NCBI RefSeq assembly: GCF_000787855.1
Contig: NZ_BBPQ01000032.1
Span: 1-52,184, forward strand
Origin: Streptacidiphilus anmyonensis
GTDB taxonomy: Bacteria; Actinomycetota; Actinomycetes; Streptomycetales; Streptomycetaceae
DNA length: 52,184 nucleotides
Direction of reading: 5' to 3'
The notes beneath the pieces are model-generated. The model saw only the letters and a list, made by a program, of their open reading frames with translations, ran no database searches and was not told the origin of the DNA. Shown piece after piece: positions 22,426 through 29,350 of the stretch; within the stretch, counting starts at the first letter, position 1; each line of letters begins with the position of its first letter. The position numbers were made by a program, and so were the translations under genes.

Positions 22426-23448
22426 GTGAGCAATGCCGTCAGCCGCGCCGTGGCCGACCGTCTGATCGCCCTTGACCTTGGCACCTCCCGGGTGCGTGTG
22501 TGGCGGCCCCGCCAGGGCGTCGTCTTCGACGAGCCGTCCGTGGTCGCCTACGACCTGAACCGCGGTGTCGCCTTCGCCTTCGGCGAGAACGCCCAGAAGA
22601 TGACCGGCCGCACCCCGCCGGGCATGAATACCGTCAGCCCGATCCACTCCGGTGCGGTCACCGACTTCGAGGCGGCCCGGGTGCTGGCCCGGCACGCCAT
22701 CGACACCGCCCGGCCGAGCCGCTTCGCGCTGCGCCCGACGGTGGCGACGGCCGTGCCCGTGGAGAGCCACGGCATCCATCTGAAGGCGCTGGAGCAGGCG
22801 GTGGTGCAGGCGGGCGCCGCCCGGACCGTCACCGTCCCCGCGCCGCTGGCGGCGGCGGTCGGCGCGGGCGTCGAGATCGGGCGGGAGAGCGGCAGCATGG
22901 TCGTCGACCTCGGCGCCGGCACCACCGACATGGCCGTCTTCGCGTTCGGACGGATCGTCAGCGCCCTCTCGCTCCCGGTCGCCGGCCTGGCCCTGGACCG
23001 CGCGCTGACCAACTGGGCACGCCGGAACCGGCGGGTCGACCTCGGCCCGGTGGCCGCCGAGCAGTTGCGGATCGCGGCCGGGCACCCCGAGGCCGACTCG
23101 GTCGAGGTCAAGGGACGGCGCACCGAGTTCGGGACGCCGGTGCTGGCTCGGTTCAGCGCCGCCGAGGTGCACGGGGCCGTCATGCCGGTGGTCGAGGCGA
23201 TCGTGCAGGGCATGGGCAGCCTGCTGACCCGCTGCCCCACGGAGCTGAGCGCGGACATCACCGACCAGGGCGTGGTGCTGACCGGCGGGGCGGCCCGGGA
23301 CCTGTGGCTGCGCGCCCAGCTGGAGGAGTTGCTCGGGCTCCCGGTCCAGGCGGCGGACTCCCCGGAGAACTGCACCGCCCGAGGGCTCGGCGAGCTCGCG
23401 ATGTCGGCGCGCGGCAGCGGCCACGTCGAGGCGCTCAGCCTGGTGTGA
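22426..23448 (+). CDS. MreB/Mbl-like bacterial actin
   Basis: A 340-residue actin-fold protein. The phosphate-1 loop is IALDLGTSRVRVW near residue 12, the phosphate-2 loop MVVDLGAGTTDMAVF near 158 and the adenosine motif VVLTGGAARDLWL near 283; AFAFGENAQKMTGRTP is the standard MreB block after strand one. ATP binding and polymerisation are therefore likely. It is slightly shorter than canonical MreB (about 345) and is not followed by mreC, mreD or a PBP gene. In Streptomyces, extra MreB-like proteins act in spore-wall synthesis; a similar role is inferred. GTG 22426 with AGAGGGG upstream is preferred over an upstream in-frame ATG. Confidence 0.88.
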   Translation: MSNAVSRAVADRLIALDLGTSRVRVWRPRQGVVFDEPSVVAYDLNRGVAFAFGENAQKMTGRTPPGMNTVSPIHSGAVTDFEAARVLARHAIDTARPSRFALRPTVATAVPVESHGIHLKALEQAVVQAGAARTVTVPAPLAAAVGAGVEIGRESGSMVVDLGAGTTDMAVFAFGRIVSALSLPVAGLALDRALTNWARRNRRVDLGPVAAEQLRIAAGHPEADSVEVKGRRTEFGTPVLARFSAAEVHGAVMPVVEAIVQGMGSLLTRCPTELSADITDQGVVLTGGAARDLWLRAQLEELLGLPVQAADSPENCTARGLGELAMSARGSGHVEALSLV

Positions 23449-23541
23449 CCCCGCCCCGGACGTAGTCCGGAACCAGTCCTTTCATATCCCTCTGTCACGT
23501 TCCGGCTGTGGGAGACTGTTCCGTCCCCTTCAAACTGGAAA

Positions 23542-24486
23542 GTGAGTGAGTCGACCGTGGGCGGGAACTGGCGGCCGATATCGGATGATGTGCGCGGCAA
23601 CTCCCGGCGGCTGACCGAGGAGTTGCGCGCCATCAAGGACCGCAGCGGGCTGTCGCTCACTCAGATCGGGGCGCGCACGCACTACAGCAAGGCGTCCTGG
23701 GAGCGCTGGTTCAACGGCAAGCGGCTCATCACCGAACAGGCGCTGGAGAGCCTGGCCGTCGCGGTCGACGAGAACGCGCGCCTGCTCAAGCCGCTGCTGG
23801 AACAGGCACTGCGCGAGGCGGAGTCCGACGCGCCCATCGACGCCGAGGAGCCGGAGCCGGAGCTGGAGCCGGCCCCGACTGCGCCGCAGGCCGCCTCGCC
23901 GACGGGCGACGAGGCCGCCCCCGAGCCGGTGCGCGCCGTGGTGTCCGCACCGGCCGACCCCGCCGTGGTGACCGCGCGCAAGCCTGTTCCGGCCCGCGCC
24001 GCTGGGTGGCGGCGTCACCTGCGCACCGCGCTCGTCTCCGCCTCCTCGGCACTGATCGGCGCGGCCGTCGGCACCTACCTCATCGCACCGGACGCGTCGG
24101 GCGCGCACTCACCGGCCGCGTCCTCCACCCTGGCCCCGTGCACGGGATCCGGCTGCTCCGGCAAGGACCCGCAGTCGACGGGCTGTGTGAAGGACGACAG
24201 GACGCTGATCACCGGCCATGTCGGGACGATCATCATCTATCTCCACTACAGCGCGCGCTGCCGTGCCGCCTGGGGAGCCCTGACCAACGCCGAGCCGACC
24301 GACTTCGCCACCATCATCACGACCACCGGGGAGAAGCAGCAGGCGCTGGTCCACTGGGGTTACGACAACTACTCGATGATGGTCGACGCCAGCGACCCGA
24401 CGATCGGCCTCAAGGTCTGCGGCACCGCGGGAGCCCACCTCGGTGTCGCCGTCTGCACGCCGGAGTTCAACGCGCCCACGTCGTGA
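23542..24486 (+). CDS. XRE-type HTH protein with membrane helix and DUF2690 domain
   Basis: A 314-residue protein. The cytosolic XRE-like domain (about 18-80) shows RLTEELRAIKDRSGLSLTQI, then YSKASWERWFNGKRLIT as helix-turn-helix. An acidic Pro-rich linker follows (about 95-145), one membrane helix near 170-190 (LVSASSALIGAAVGTYLI), and an outer domain starting with a four-Cys region that matches DUF2690 (TGCVKDD, then ARCRAAWGALTNAEP). The layout suggests a one-component membrane-bound regulator that senses outside the cell, or one that tethers DNA. GTG 23542 is used; a second GTG five codons later is equally placed behind GGAAAG. A strong hairpin follows the stop. Confidence 0.88.
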   Translation: MSESTVGGNWRPISDDVRGNSRRLTEELRAIKDRSGLSLTQIGARTHYSKASWERWFNGKRLITEQALESLAVAVDENARLLKPLLEQALREAESDAPIDAEEPEPELEPAPTAPQAASPTGDEAAPEPVRAVVSAPADPAVVTARKPVPARAAGWRRHLRTALVSASSALIGAAVGTYLIAPDASGAHSPAASSTLAPCTGSGCSGKDPQSTGCVKDDRTLITGHVGTIIIYLHYSARCRAAWGALTNAEPTDFATIITTTGEKQQALVHWGYDNYSMMVDASDPTIGLKVCGTAGAHLGVAVCTPEFNAPTS

Positions 24487-24491
24487 GAAGC

Positions 24492-24514
24492 GGGCGCCGT
24501 GAAGCGCGGCGCCC
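24492..24514 (+). terminator. Strong hairpin directly after the DUF2690 gene
   Basis: GGGCGCCG (24492-24499) pairs perfectly with CGGCGCCC (24507-24514) around a 7-nt loop, 5 bp after the stop codon. Confidence 0.6.
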
Positions 24515-24601
24515 GGGCAGTACCCCCGTGCTGCCCGGACGTCTCGCGTCGGGGACCACTCTGCACGAGTTTCGAGGCCGCTCCCGCCGCCGAAGGCCGA
24601 A

Positions 24602-24625
24602 TGAGACGGCCAGGCGACCGTCTCA
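24602..24625. terminator. Second hairpin in the same convergent gap
   Basis: TGAGACGG (24602-24609) and CCGTCTCA (24618-24625) form a perfect 8-bp stem with an 8-nt loop, 60 bp downstream of the minus-strand MarR gene. The rest of the gap (24487-24684) shows nothing else. Confidence 0.45.
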
Positions 24626-24684
24626 CGCCTGTGACCTGCGGTTTGAGACATCGATCGGAAACAGGAGGGGACGCTCCGCGGCGC

Positions 24685-25146
24685 TCAGCGACCAGCCAGC
24701 GCGCGAAGCGCCCGGGTGAAGGCGTCCGGGGCGCCGTCACCCTGCTCCCCCAGCACGGCGAAGAACTCCGCGTCGCAGGCCTCGACCGCCGCGACGGCCC
24801 GGTTGGCGAGCGCACGGCCTTCGTCGGTGACCTCCAGGGCGCGCGCCCGCTTGTCGTGGGGGTGGGGCAGTCGGCGCACGAGCCCCTGCCCCTCCAGGGC
24901 GCGGAGCACCTGCGAGGTCATCATCGGGTCGGTCGCGGCCTGGTCCGCCAGCGCCTTCTGGGTCACCGGCCCCTCGGCCGCCAGGTAGGTCAGCGCCGCC
25001 AGCAGCACGAACTGCACGTGCGTGAGTCCGTAGGGCTTGAGCGCCGCGCGCTGGGCCGCCTGCCACCGGTTGGTCACCTGCCACAGCAGCAGCCCGGGGC
25101 TCTCCTCCGCCGATCCGAACCGAGTCTGGAGGCGCTCGCGGCTCAC
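24685..25146 (-). CDS. MarR-family transcriptional regulator
   Basis: A 153-residue winged-helix regulator. The N-terminal helix LLWQVTNRWQAAQRAALKPYGLTHVQFV, the recognition region KALADQAATDPMMTSQVLRALEGQG (about 70-95) and the wing LVRRLPHPHDKRARALEVTDEG (about 97-118) are typical; the D-x-R motif is present as DKRAR. MarR proteins are usually autorepressors released by small aromatic ligands or oxidation. The GTG start overlaps the stop of the SRPBCC gene (GTGA), which fixes the start and indicates coupling. A short inverted repeat at the SRPBCC start could be its own operator. Confidence 0.92.
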   Translation of the reverse strand: MSRERLQTRFGSAEESPGLLLWQVTNRWQAAQRAALKPYGLTHVQFVLLAALTYLAAEGPVTQKALADQAATDPMMTSQVLRALEGQGLVRRLPHPHDKRARALEVTDEGRALANRAVAAVEACDAEFFAVLGEQGDGAPDAFTRALRALAGR

Positions 25147-25586
25147 GCCGCGTCCACCCGGCGGGCCCCTGCGCTCTCCGCGGCGCGGGCGAGCGCGGCG
25201 AGGTCCCGGTCGAGGGACTGCGCGATGCCCTTGCCGAGGACCAGGTTCCACACCCGGGCCAACGGCCCGGACAGGGTCACCGTCACGCTGACCTCGCTGC
25301 CTCCGTCGCGCGTGGGCTCGATCGCGTGACGGAAGGTCAGCCGCGCCCCGACCAGCAGCGAGACGTCGACGAAGACGCGGTCGGTCAGCTCGGTGATGAC
25401 GAACTTCGTCCTCGGCCCGCCCTTGGGCTTGAGCACGCCCGTGCCGCCGGGCGCGAACGGCCCGTCGAGGCGGACCCACTCCGTGTCGGCGTTCCACTCG
25501 GGCCAGGTGGCCATGTCGGCCCAGCGGCCGAAGAAAGCGGCCGGAGCCGCGCTCGACACCTGCTTCGCGTTCCCAAGATTCAGCAT
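25143..25586 (-). CDS. SRPBCC (polyketide cyclase/START-like) family protein
   Basis: A 147-residue protein with the SRPBCC helix-grip layout: VSSAAPAAFFGRWADMATWPEW at the start (V-x-A-P-x-x-x-F-x-x-x-x-D-x-x-x-W-P-x-W), beta strands such as VRLDGPFAPGGTGVLKPKGG, and a long C-terminal helix. These proteins bind hydrophobic ligands; partners are often MarR or ArsR regulators, and here the MarR gene is directly fused by a 4-nt overlap. The ATG at 25586 has no Shine-Dalgarno sequence; a CATACT 6 nt upstream suggests its own leaderless promoter 3' of the AraC gene, 17 bp away. Confidence 0.85.
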   Translation of the reverse strand: MLNLGNAKQVSSAAPAAFFGRWADMATWPEWNADTEWVRLDGPFAPGGTGVLKPKGGPRTKFVITELTDRVFVDVSLLVGARLTFRHAIEPTRDGGSEVSVTVTLSGPLARVWNLVLGKGIAQSLDRDLAALARAAESAGARRVDAA

Positions 25587-25599
25587 GCATTTAGTATGC
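25587..25599. promoter_or_regulatory. Short inverted repeat at the SRPBCC-MarR start
   Basis: GCAT-TTAGT-ATGC (4-5-4) directly abuts the SRPBCC start codon and overlaps the likely minus-strand -10 CATACT. A candidate MarR site, but short. Confidence 0.35.
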
Positions 25600-25603
25600 G
25601 CGC

Positions 25604-26548
25604 TTAGTTGTTGGCCGTCAACGTCTCCCGCCGGTAGACCCCGGGGGCCCGTCCGAACTCCCGCTTGAACGCCTTGCCGAAGGCGAACTCGCTGCCGTAC
25701 CCGGTCCGCGCCGCCACCGCGCTGAGCGGCAGGTCGCCCTCCCGCAGCAGGGCGGCCGCGCGGGTCATCCGCCAGCGGGTCAGGTACGCGAGCGGCGGCT
25801 CGCCGACCAGGGTGGTGAAACGGCGGGCGAAGGCGGCCCGGGAGAGCCCGGCGACCTCGGCGAGCGACGCGACCGTCCACCCCTCCGCCGGGTCGCCGTG
25901 CATCGCGGCGAGGACCGGGGCCACGCCGGGGTCGGAGAGCGCCGCGATCCAGCCGCGCGCCTCCGCCGGGGGCTGCTCGTCCAGCCAGGCCCGCAGGATG
26001 TAGAGCAGCAGCGAGTCGATCAGCGCGGGCACGATGCCGTCCGAGCCGATCCGCGGCTGCTCCAGCTCCGCCGAGAGCAGCTGCACGGCGGCGGCCAACT
26101 CCCGGTGGCGACCCGGCCTGGCCGGCAGGTGGATCACCTCGGGGAAGTGCGCGAGCATCGGGTGCGGCCGTACCTGGTCCAGGTGGTAGTTGCCGCACAA
26201 CAGGCTGGCCTCAGCCCCGTCCCCGCCGAGCCGCACCCTCCCGATGGGTGTGGACTCCTCGACCTGCGCCGGTGTCGGGGTGACGGGCGCCGTCGCGGGG
26301 TCGTCCGCGAGCACGTGCGCGCGCCCGTCCCGCAGGAAGATAACATCCCCCGGGCCGAGCGGGACCGGCGGGTACGCGCTGCGGCTGTCGTCGGCCGGCA
26401 GCAGCCAGCAGGTGCCGTGCAGCACCACGTGGAAACCGGCCCCGGCCACGGGCGGCAGACGCAGCGCCCAGGGCGCCCGGCCGTCCGTCCGCACGGACGC
26501 GGGGCTCGCGGTCCGCATGGAGGCGAGCGCCTCGGTGAGGATGTCCAT
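25604..26548 (-). CDS. AraC-family transcriptional regulator with cupin-6 domain
   Basis: A 314-residue regulator. The N-terminal half is a cupin-like ligand domain (AraC_binding/cupin_6 type): FHVVLHGTCWLLPADD near 38, PLGPGDVIFLRDGRAHVLAD near 67. The C-terminal hundred residues hold two helix-turn-helix units: TVASLAEVAGLSRAAFARRF and then LSAVAARTGYGSEFAFGKAF with the AraC end signature FKREFGRAPGVYRR. ATG 26548 has AGGAG 8 nt upstream. It is upstream of the SRPBCC-MarR pair on the same strand (17-bp gap) and downstream of an oxidoreductase gene. Such regulators often control an adjacent reductase, here possibly the quinone-reductase-like gene. Confidence 0.9.
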   Translation of the reverse strand: MDILTEALASMRTASPASVRTDGRAPWALRLPPVAGAGFHVVLHGTCWLLPADDSRSAYPPVPLGPGDVIFLRDGRAHVLADDPATAPVTPTPAQVEESTPIGRVRLGGDGAEASLLCGNYHLDQVRPHPMLAHFPEVIHLPARPGRHRELAAAVQLLSAELEQPRIGSDGIVPALIDSLLLYILRAWLDEQPPAEARGWIAALSDPGVAPVLAAMHGDPAEGWTVASLAEVAGLSRAAFARRFTTLVGEPPLAYLTRWRMTRAAALLREGDLPLSAVAARTGYGSEFAFGKAFKREFGRAPGVYRRETLTANN

Positions 26549-26651
26549 CGGGTTGCTCCTGGTTCGAGGTCGCAGCGCCGCAGGTCGCACGGTCCAGGAC
26601 GTCGGGCTCCGTCGGCCCGCGGGCGTCCGGCGTCCCTGGGAGCGGCGCGGC

Positions 26652-27575
26652 TCAGACCGTCAGGACGATCTTGCCCTGGACGTGTCCGGTGGCGACAGCC
26701 TCGTGCGCCTTGGCCGCCTCCTCGAGTGGGAACGTCTGCTGGACGAACGGCCGCAGGCGCCCGGCGTCCACCAGGGCGGCGACGGCCTCCAGCGAGGCGT
26801 AGTCCGGCTCCACCGAGACGCCCTTGAAGCGGTATCCGGCCGCCTTGACCCGCTCGGCCAGAGCGGCGTCGCCGTGCTCCAGGATGCTGACCAGCGTGCC
26901 GCCGGGACGCAGCACGGCCAGCGAGCGCTCGCCCTGCGCGGTGGAGTCGAAGACCACGTCCACGTCGCGGACCGCCTCGGTGAAGTCGACCGAGCGGTAG
27001 TCGACCACCTCGTCCGCGCCCAGCCCGGTCAGGAACTCCCGCCGCTCCTCGCTGCCGAGGGCGATGACGTGCGCGCCGCGCGCCTTGGCGATCTGGACCG
27101 CGAGATGCCCGACGCCGCCCGCCGCGCGGTGGATCAGGACCCGGTCGCCCTGCGCCAACCCGGCGCCGTCGACCAGGCCCTGCCAGGCCGTCAGCACGGC
27201 CAGCGGCAGGGCTGCCGCGTGGACGTGGTCGACGGTGGCCGGCTTGCGGGCGAAGTGCCGGGAGGGGGCGGCGACGTACTCGGCGTAGCCGGTCGCGGCG
27301 CGGGGGAAGTACGGCATCCCGTAGACCTCCTCGCCCACCTCGTAGCGGGCGCCGGGTCCGGCCTCGACGACCTCGCCGGAGATGTCCCAGCCGACGCCGA
27401 ACGGCGGCTCGCCGAGCAGCGGGAAGGCCCCCGAGCGGACCGCGAGGTCGACGGGGTTGACGGCGCTGGCCCGTACCCGCACCAGGACCTCGCCCGATCG
27501 CGGCTTCGGGCGCTCGGTCTCCACCACCCGGAGCACCTCGGGACCGCCGAAGGACCGCTGGATCACTGCACGCAT
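26652..27575 (-). CDS. NADP-dependent zinc-free MDR oxidoreductase (quinone reductase-like)
   Basis: A 307-residue medium-chain reductase. The N-terminal GroES-like domain shows VLVRVRASAVNPVDLAVRSG (the N-P-x-D motif of zinc-free quinone reductases), then GWDISGEVVEAG and GEEVYGM. The Rossmann part has LIHRAAGGVGHLAVQIAKAR (A-x-x-G-G-V-G near residue 150) and an IALGSEERREFL strand. There are no zinc-ligand Cys residues. It should reduce quinones or enones with NADPH. The ATG has GGGGAGAGAACG upstream. A long inverted repeat lies between it and the upstream secreted-protein gene on the same strand. Confidence 0.92.
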   Translation of the reverse strand: MRAVIQRSFGGPEVLRVVETERPKPRSGEVLVRVRASAVNPVDLAVRSGAFPLLGEPPFGVGWDISGEVVEAGPGARYEVGEEVYGMPYFPRAATGYAEYVAAPSRHFARKPATVDHVHAAALPLAVLTAWQGLVDGAGLAQGDRVLIHRAAGGVGHLAVQIAKARGAHVIALGSEERREFLTGLGADEVVDYRSVDFTEAVRDVDVVFDSTAQGERSLAVLRPGGTLVSILEHGDAALAERVKAAGYRFKGVSVEPDYASLEAVAALVDAGRLRPFVQQTFPLEEAAKAHEAVATGHVQGKIVLTV

Positions 27576-27637
27576 CGTTCTCTCCCCAGGAGTCGGTCGA
27601 CGGTCCGTTCCGTCGACGGGATCCACGCTAGGGAGCC

Positions 27638-27672
27638 GAGGGGAGACTCTGAATGATCCAGAGTCTCCCCTC
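27638..27672. terminator. Perfect 14-bp inverted repeat, probable terminator or operator
   Basis: Bases 27638-27651 (GAGGGGAGACTCTG) and 27659-27672 (CAGAGTCTCCCCTC) are perfect complements with a 7-nt AATGATC loop. It lies 38 bp after the stop of the minus-strand secreted-protein gene and 63 bp before the oxidoreductase start. The position fits a terminator; the symmetric form would also suit an operator for the oxidoreductase. No T-run is present. Confidence 0.55.
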
Positions 27673-27709
27673 CATGTCCGTGCGTCCACGCGGATGCGCG
27701 TGGGGTGGG

Positions 27710-28666
27710 TCAGCCCTTGGTCACGCAGGCGTTGGCCTTGTTCGACCACAGGCCCTGGAGGTCGAAGCTGCCGGTGCTGAGCGGGACGAAGGCGTCCATG
27801 TTCTCGCACTCGTCGCCGACCTCGCCGTTCCGGCCGTTCCAGCCGATGCTGGGCCAGAAGTCGGTCACGGTCTCCGCGTACTCGTGGGTCTCGGTCGACT
27901 CGATGCCCGAGAGCATGCGGCCGTCGGTGAGCGTGGTGCACGCGTCGACGCCCAGGTCGGGCACGTAGGGGAGGTTGGTGTAGGCGAGGTTGCCGTAGCT
28001 GCTGGACGTCTTGTCGTGCCAGGCGCAGAAGCCGGAGTTCGGGAAGCCGTCCGGGTGCGTCCCGGTCGGCGAGACGACGACGTACTGCGCGTTGAGGTTC
28101 GGCGTCTGCGTCGTGTTGCCGAAGTGCGCGGCGGCCTTGGCGGCCTCGGCGGCGATCTGCGTGGCGGTCGCGCTGGACGGCTCGGCGCTCGCGTTGTCGA
28201 ACCAGACGCCCGCGAGCGGGCTGGTCGCGGGGTGGGTGATGTGCGTGCCGCTGCTGCCGCAGGTGGCGGTGCCCCTGGCGACGCCCTCGCAGTACTGGGT
28301 GAGGATCGTCCCCCAGGTGTCGGCGCTCCCGTAGAGGCCCTTGAACATCGCCTGGAGGTCCGGCGCGACGCCCGCCGGGTCGCTGGCCCACTGGGAACCC
28401 CAGAAGACCAGGTACACCTGCGGCGTCGGGGAGACCACGCCCTGGGTGCCGGCGGAGCGCACGGTGAGGGTGTTCGAGCTGCTCGCCTTGGCGGCGAGGT
28501 GCACGGATCCCTTGGCGATGGGCTTCATGCCGAGGTGCGGAGCGACGACGGAGGCCGCCGGGGCGGGCGCGGCGTCGGCCCCGGTCGCGAGACCGGCAGC
28601 GCCGAGTGCGGCGAGCGAGACGGCGACGAGGGTGCGGGCGACGTTTCCGGGCATGCGTATGTGCAC
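27710..28666 (-). CDS. Secreted metalloprotease-like protein (HEYAE...TD motif)
   Basis: A 318-residue secreted protein with a signal peptide (about 1-32, ending ATGADA before APAPAA). The mature chain contains THEYAETVTDFWPSIGW (His261, Glu262, Glu265, Asp269), then GEVGDEC, and six cysteines that could pair as disulfides. The H-E-x-x-E plus TD and G-E-(I/V)-G-D-x-C arrangement recalls EXORDIUM/Phi-1-like proteins and uncharacterised bacterial metallopeptidases; catalytic activity is inferred, not known. YLVFWGSQW near 85 is also shared by that group as I remember it. GTG 28666 is preferred because GAGGGG lies 7 nt before it; an ATG four codons later is the alternative. Confidence 0.8.
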   Translation of the reverse strand: MHIRMPGNVARTLVAVSLAALGAAGLATGADAAPAPAASVVAPHLGMKPIAKGSVHLAAKASSSNTLTVRSAGTQGVVSPTPQVYLVFWGSQWASDPAGVAPDLQAMFKGLYGSADTWGTILTQYCEGVARGTATCGSSGTHITHPATSPLAGVWFDNASAEPSSATATQIAAEAAKAAAHFGNTTQTPNLNAQYVVVSPTGTHPDGFPNSGFCAWHDKTSSSYGNLAYTNLPYVPDLGVDACTTLTDGRMLSGIESTETHEYAETVTDFWPSIGWNGRNGEVGDECENMDAFVPLSTGSFDLQGLWSNKANACVTKG

Positions 28667-28857
28667 AGTGATCCCCTCGGGGGTCAGTCACCTGGAGTTC
28701 AGCCACGACGTGGCCAAACGGGAAACTAACGGCCCGACAGGTGTCATGTCTACGGCACAGACGGCCTTCCACCGGAGATTCTGCGGCTGATGACGCCTCG
28801 TGAGAGAAAATCTGGCGGACTGTCAGCCGTCGACGCCGACTCCCCCGCTCCCCTTCC

Positions 28858-29190
28858 TCACTCCCCGCCCTGGTGCTCCCGCCCCGTGTCGAAGAAGGCG
28901 TCGAGGTACTGCTCGGGTCCGAGTTCGCTGTCCCGCAGCAGCGAGAAGACCTCGGCCCCGCTGGCGATCCGGTCCGCTGGGATCGCGTAGGCCTGCGCCA
29001 GCCCCAGAGGGACGAGGCCGTTCCCGCCCGCGTAGGCCGCCGCCTCCTCCTCGGCCAGGGCGATCGCCTCGCCCAGGGAGCCGGCGCGCCACAGGGTGAT
29101 CCGCTCCTCGTACGGCGCACCCTCCCAGGACTCCCACCGGTAGACGCACCGGACGCCGTACCAGCTCTGTTCGATCCGCTCTTCGCTCAT
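28858..29190 (-). CDS. Small DUF4288-like protein
   Basis: A 110-residue acidic soluble protein. It starts with WYGVRCVYRWESWEGAPYEE and continues RITLWRAGSLGEAIALAEEEA, the pattern of DUF4288-like proteins in Actinobacteria (Trp-rich first strand, then a helix of Ala/Glu). No catalytic residues are recognised. Trp and Tyr content is higher than in its neighbours. The ATG at 29190 has no strong Shine-Dalgarno sequence. It is divergent from the sugar ABC operon. The gap to the secreted-protein gene (28667-28857) shows no feature. Confidence 0.65.
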   Translation of the reverse strand: MSEERIEQSWYGVRCVYRWESWEGAPYEERITLWRAGSLGEAIALAEEEAAAYAGGNGLVPLGLAQAYAIPADRIASGAEVFSLLRDSELGPEQYLDAFFDTGREHQGGE

Positions 29191-29266
29191 CGGACGGGTC
29201 CCCCCAGGTCGGCGATTACTCCAAACGGAGGAATCATGCCCCGTGTCCGGGCGTGTCCGGACGGGC

Positions 29267-29320
29267 CCTCGCGCGCGCGAGGCTTTGAATCGGAAGGCCG
29301 TACTGCGTTTTCGAATTCGA
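29267..29320. promoter_or_regulatory. Palindromes upstream of the ABC importer operon
   Basis: A perfect 16-bp palindrome CCTCGCGCGCGCGAGG lies at 29267-29282, followed by TTGAAT at 29285-29290 (possible -35) and a 10-bp palindrome TCGAATTCGA at 29311-29320. The position, 30-85 bp before the binding-protein start, suits repressor sites such as LacI or ROK proteins, but no such regulator is in the window. Confidence 0.4.
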
Positions 29321-29350
29321 TCCAGCAGTCCGTCCCAGGAAGGCCGTCAC

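Noticed and set aside
29267-29282. Terminator reading of the CCTCGCGCGCGCGAGG palindrome
   Set aside because: It is upstream of the ABC operon between divergent genes, so there is no transcript to end; the operator reading is kept at low confidence.
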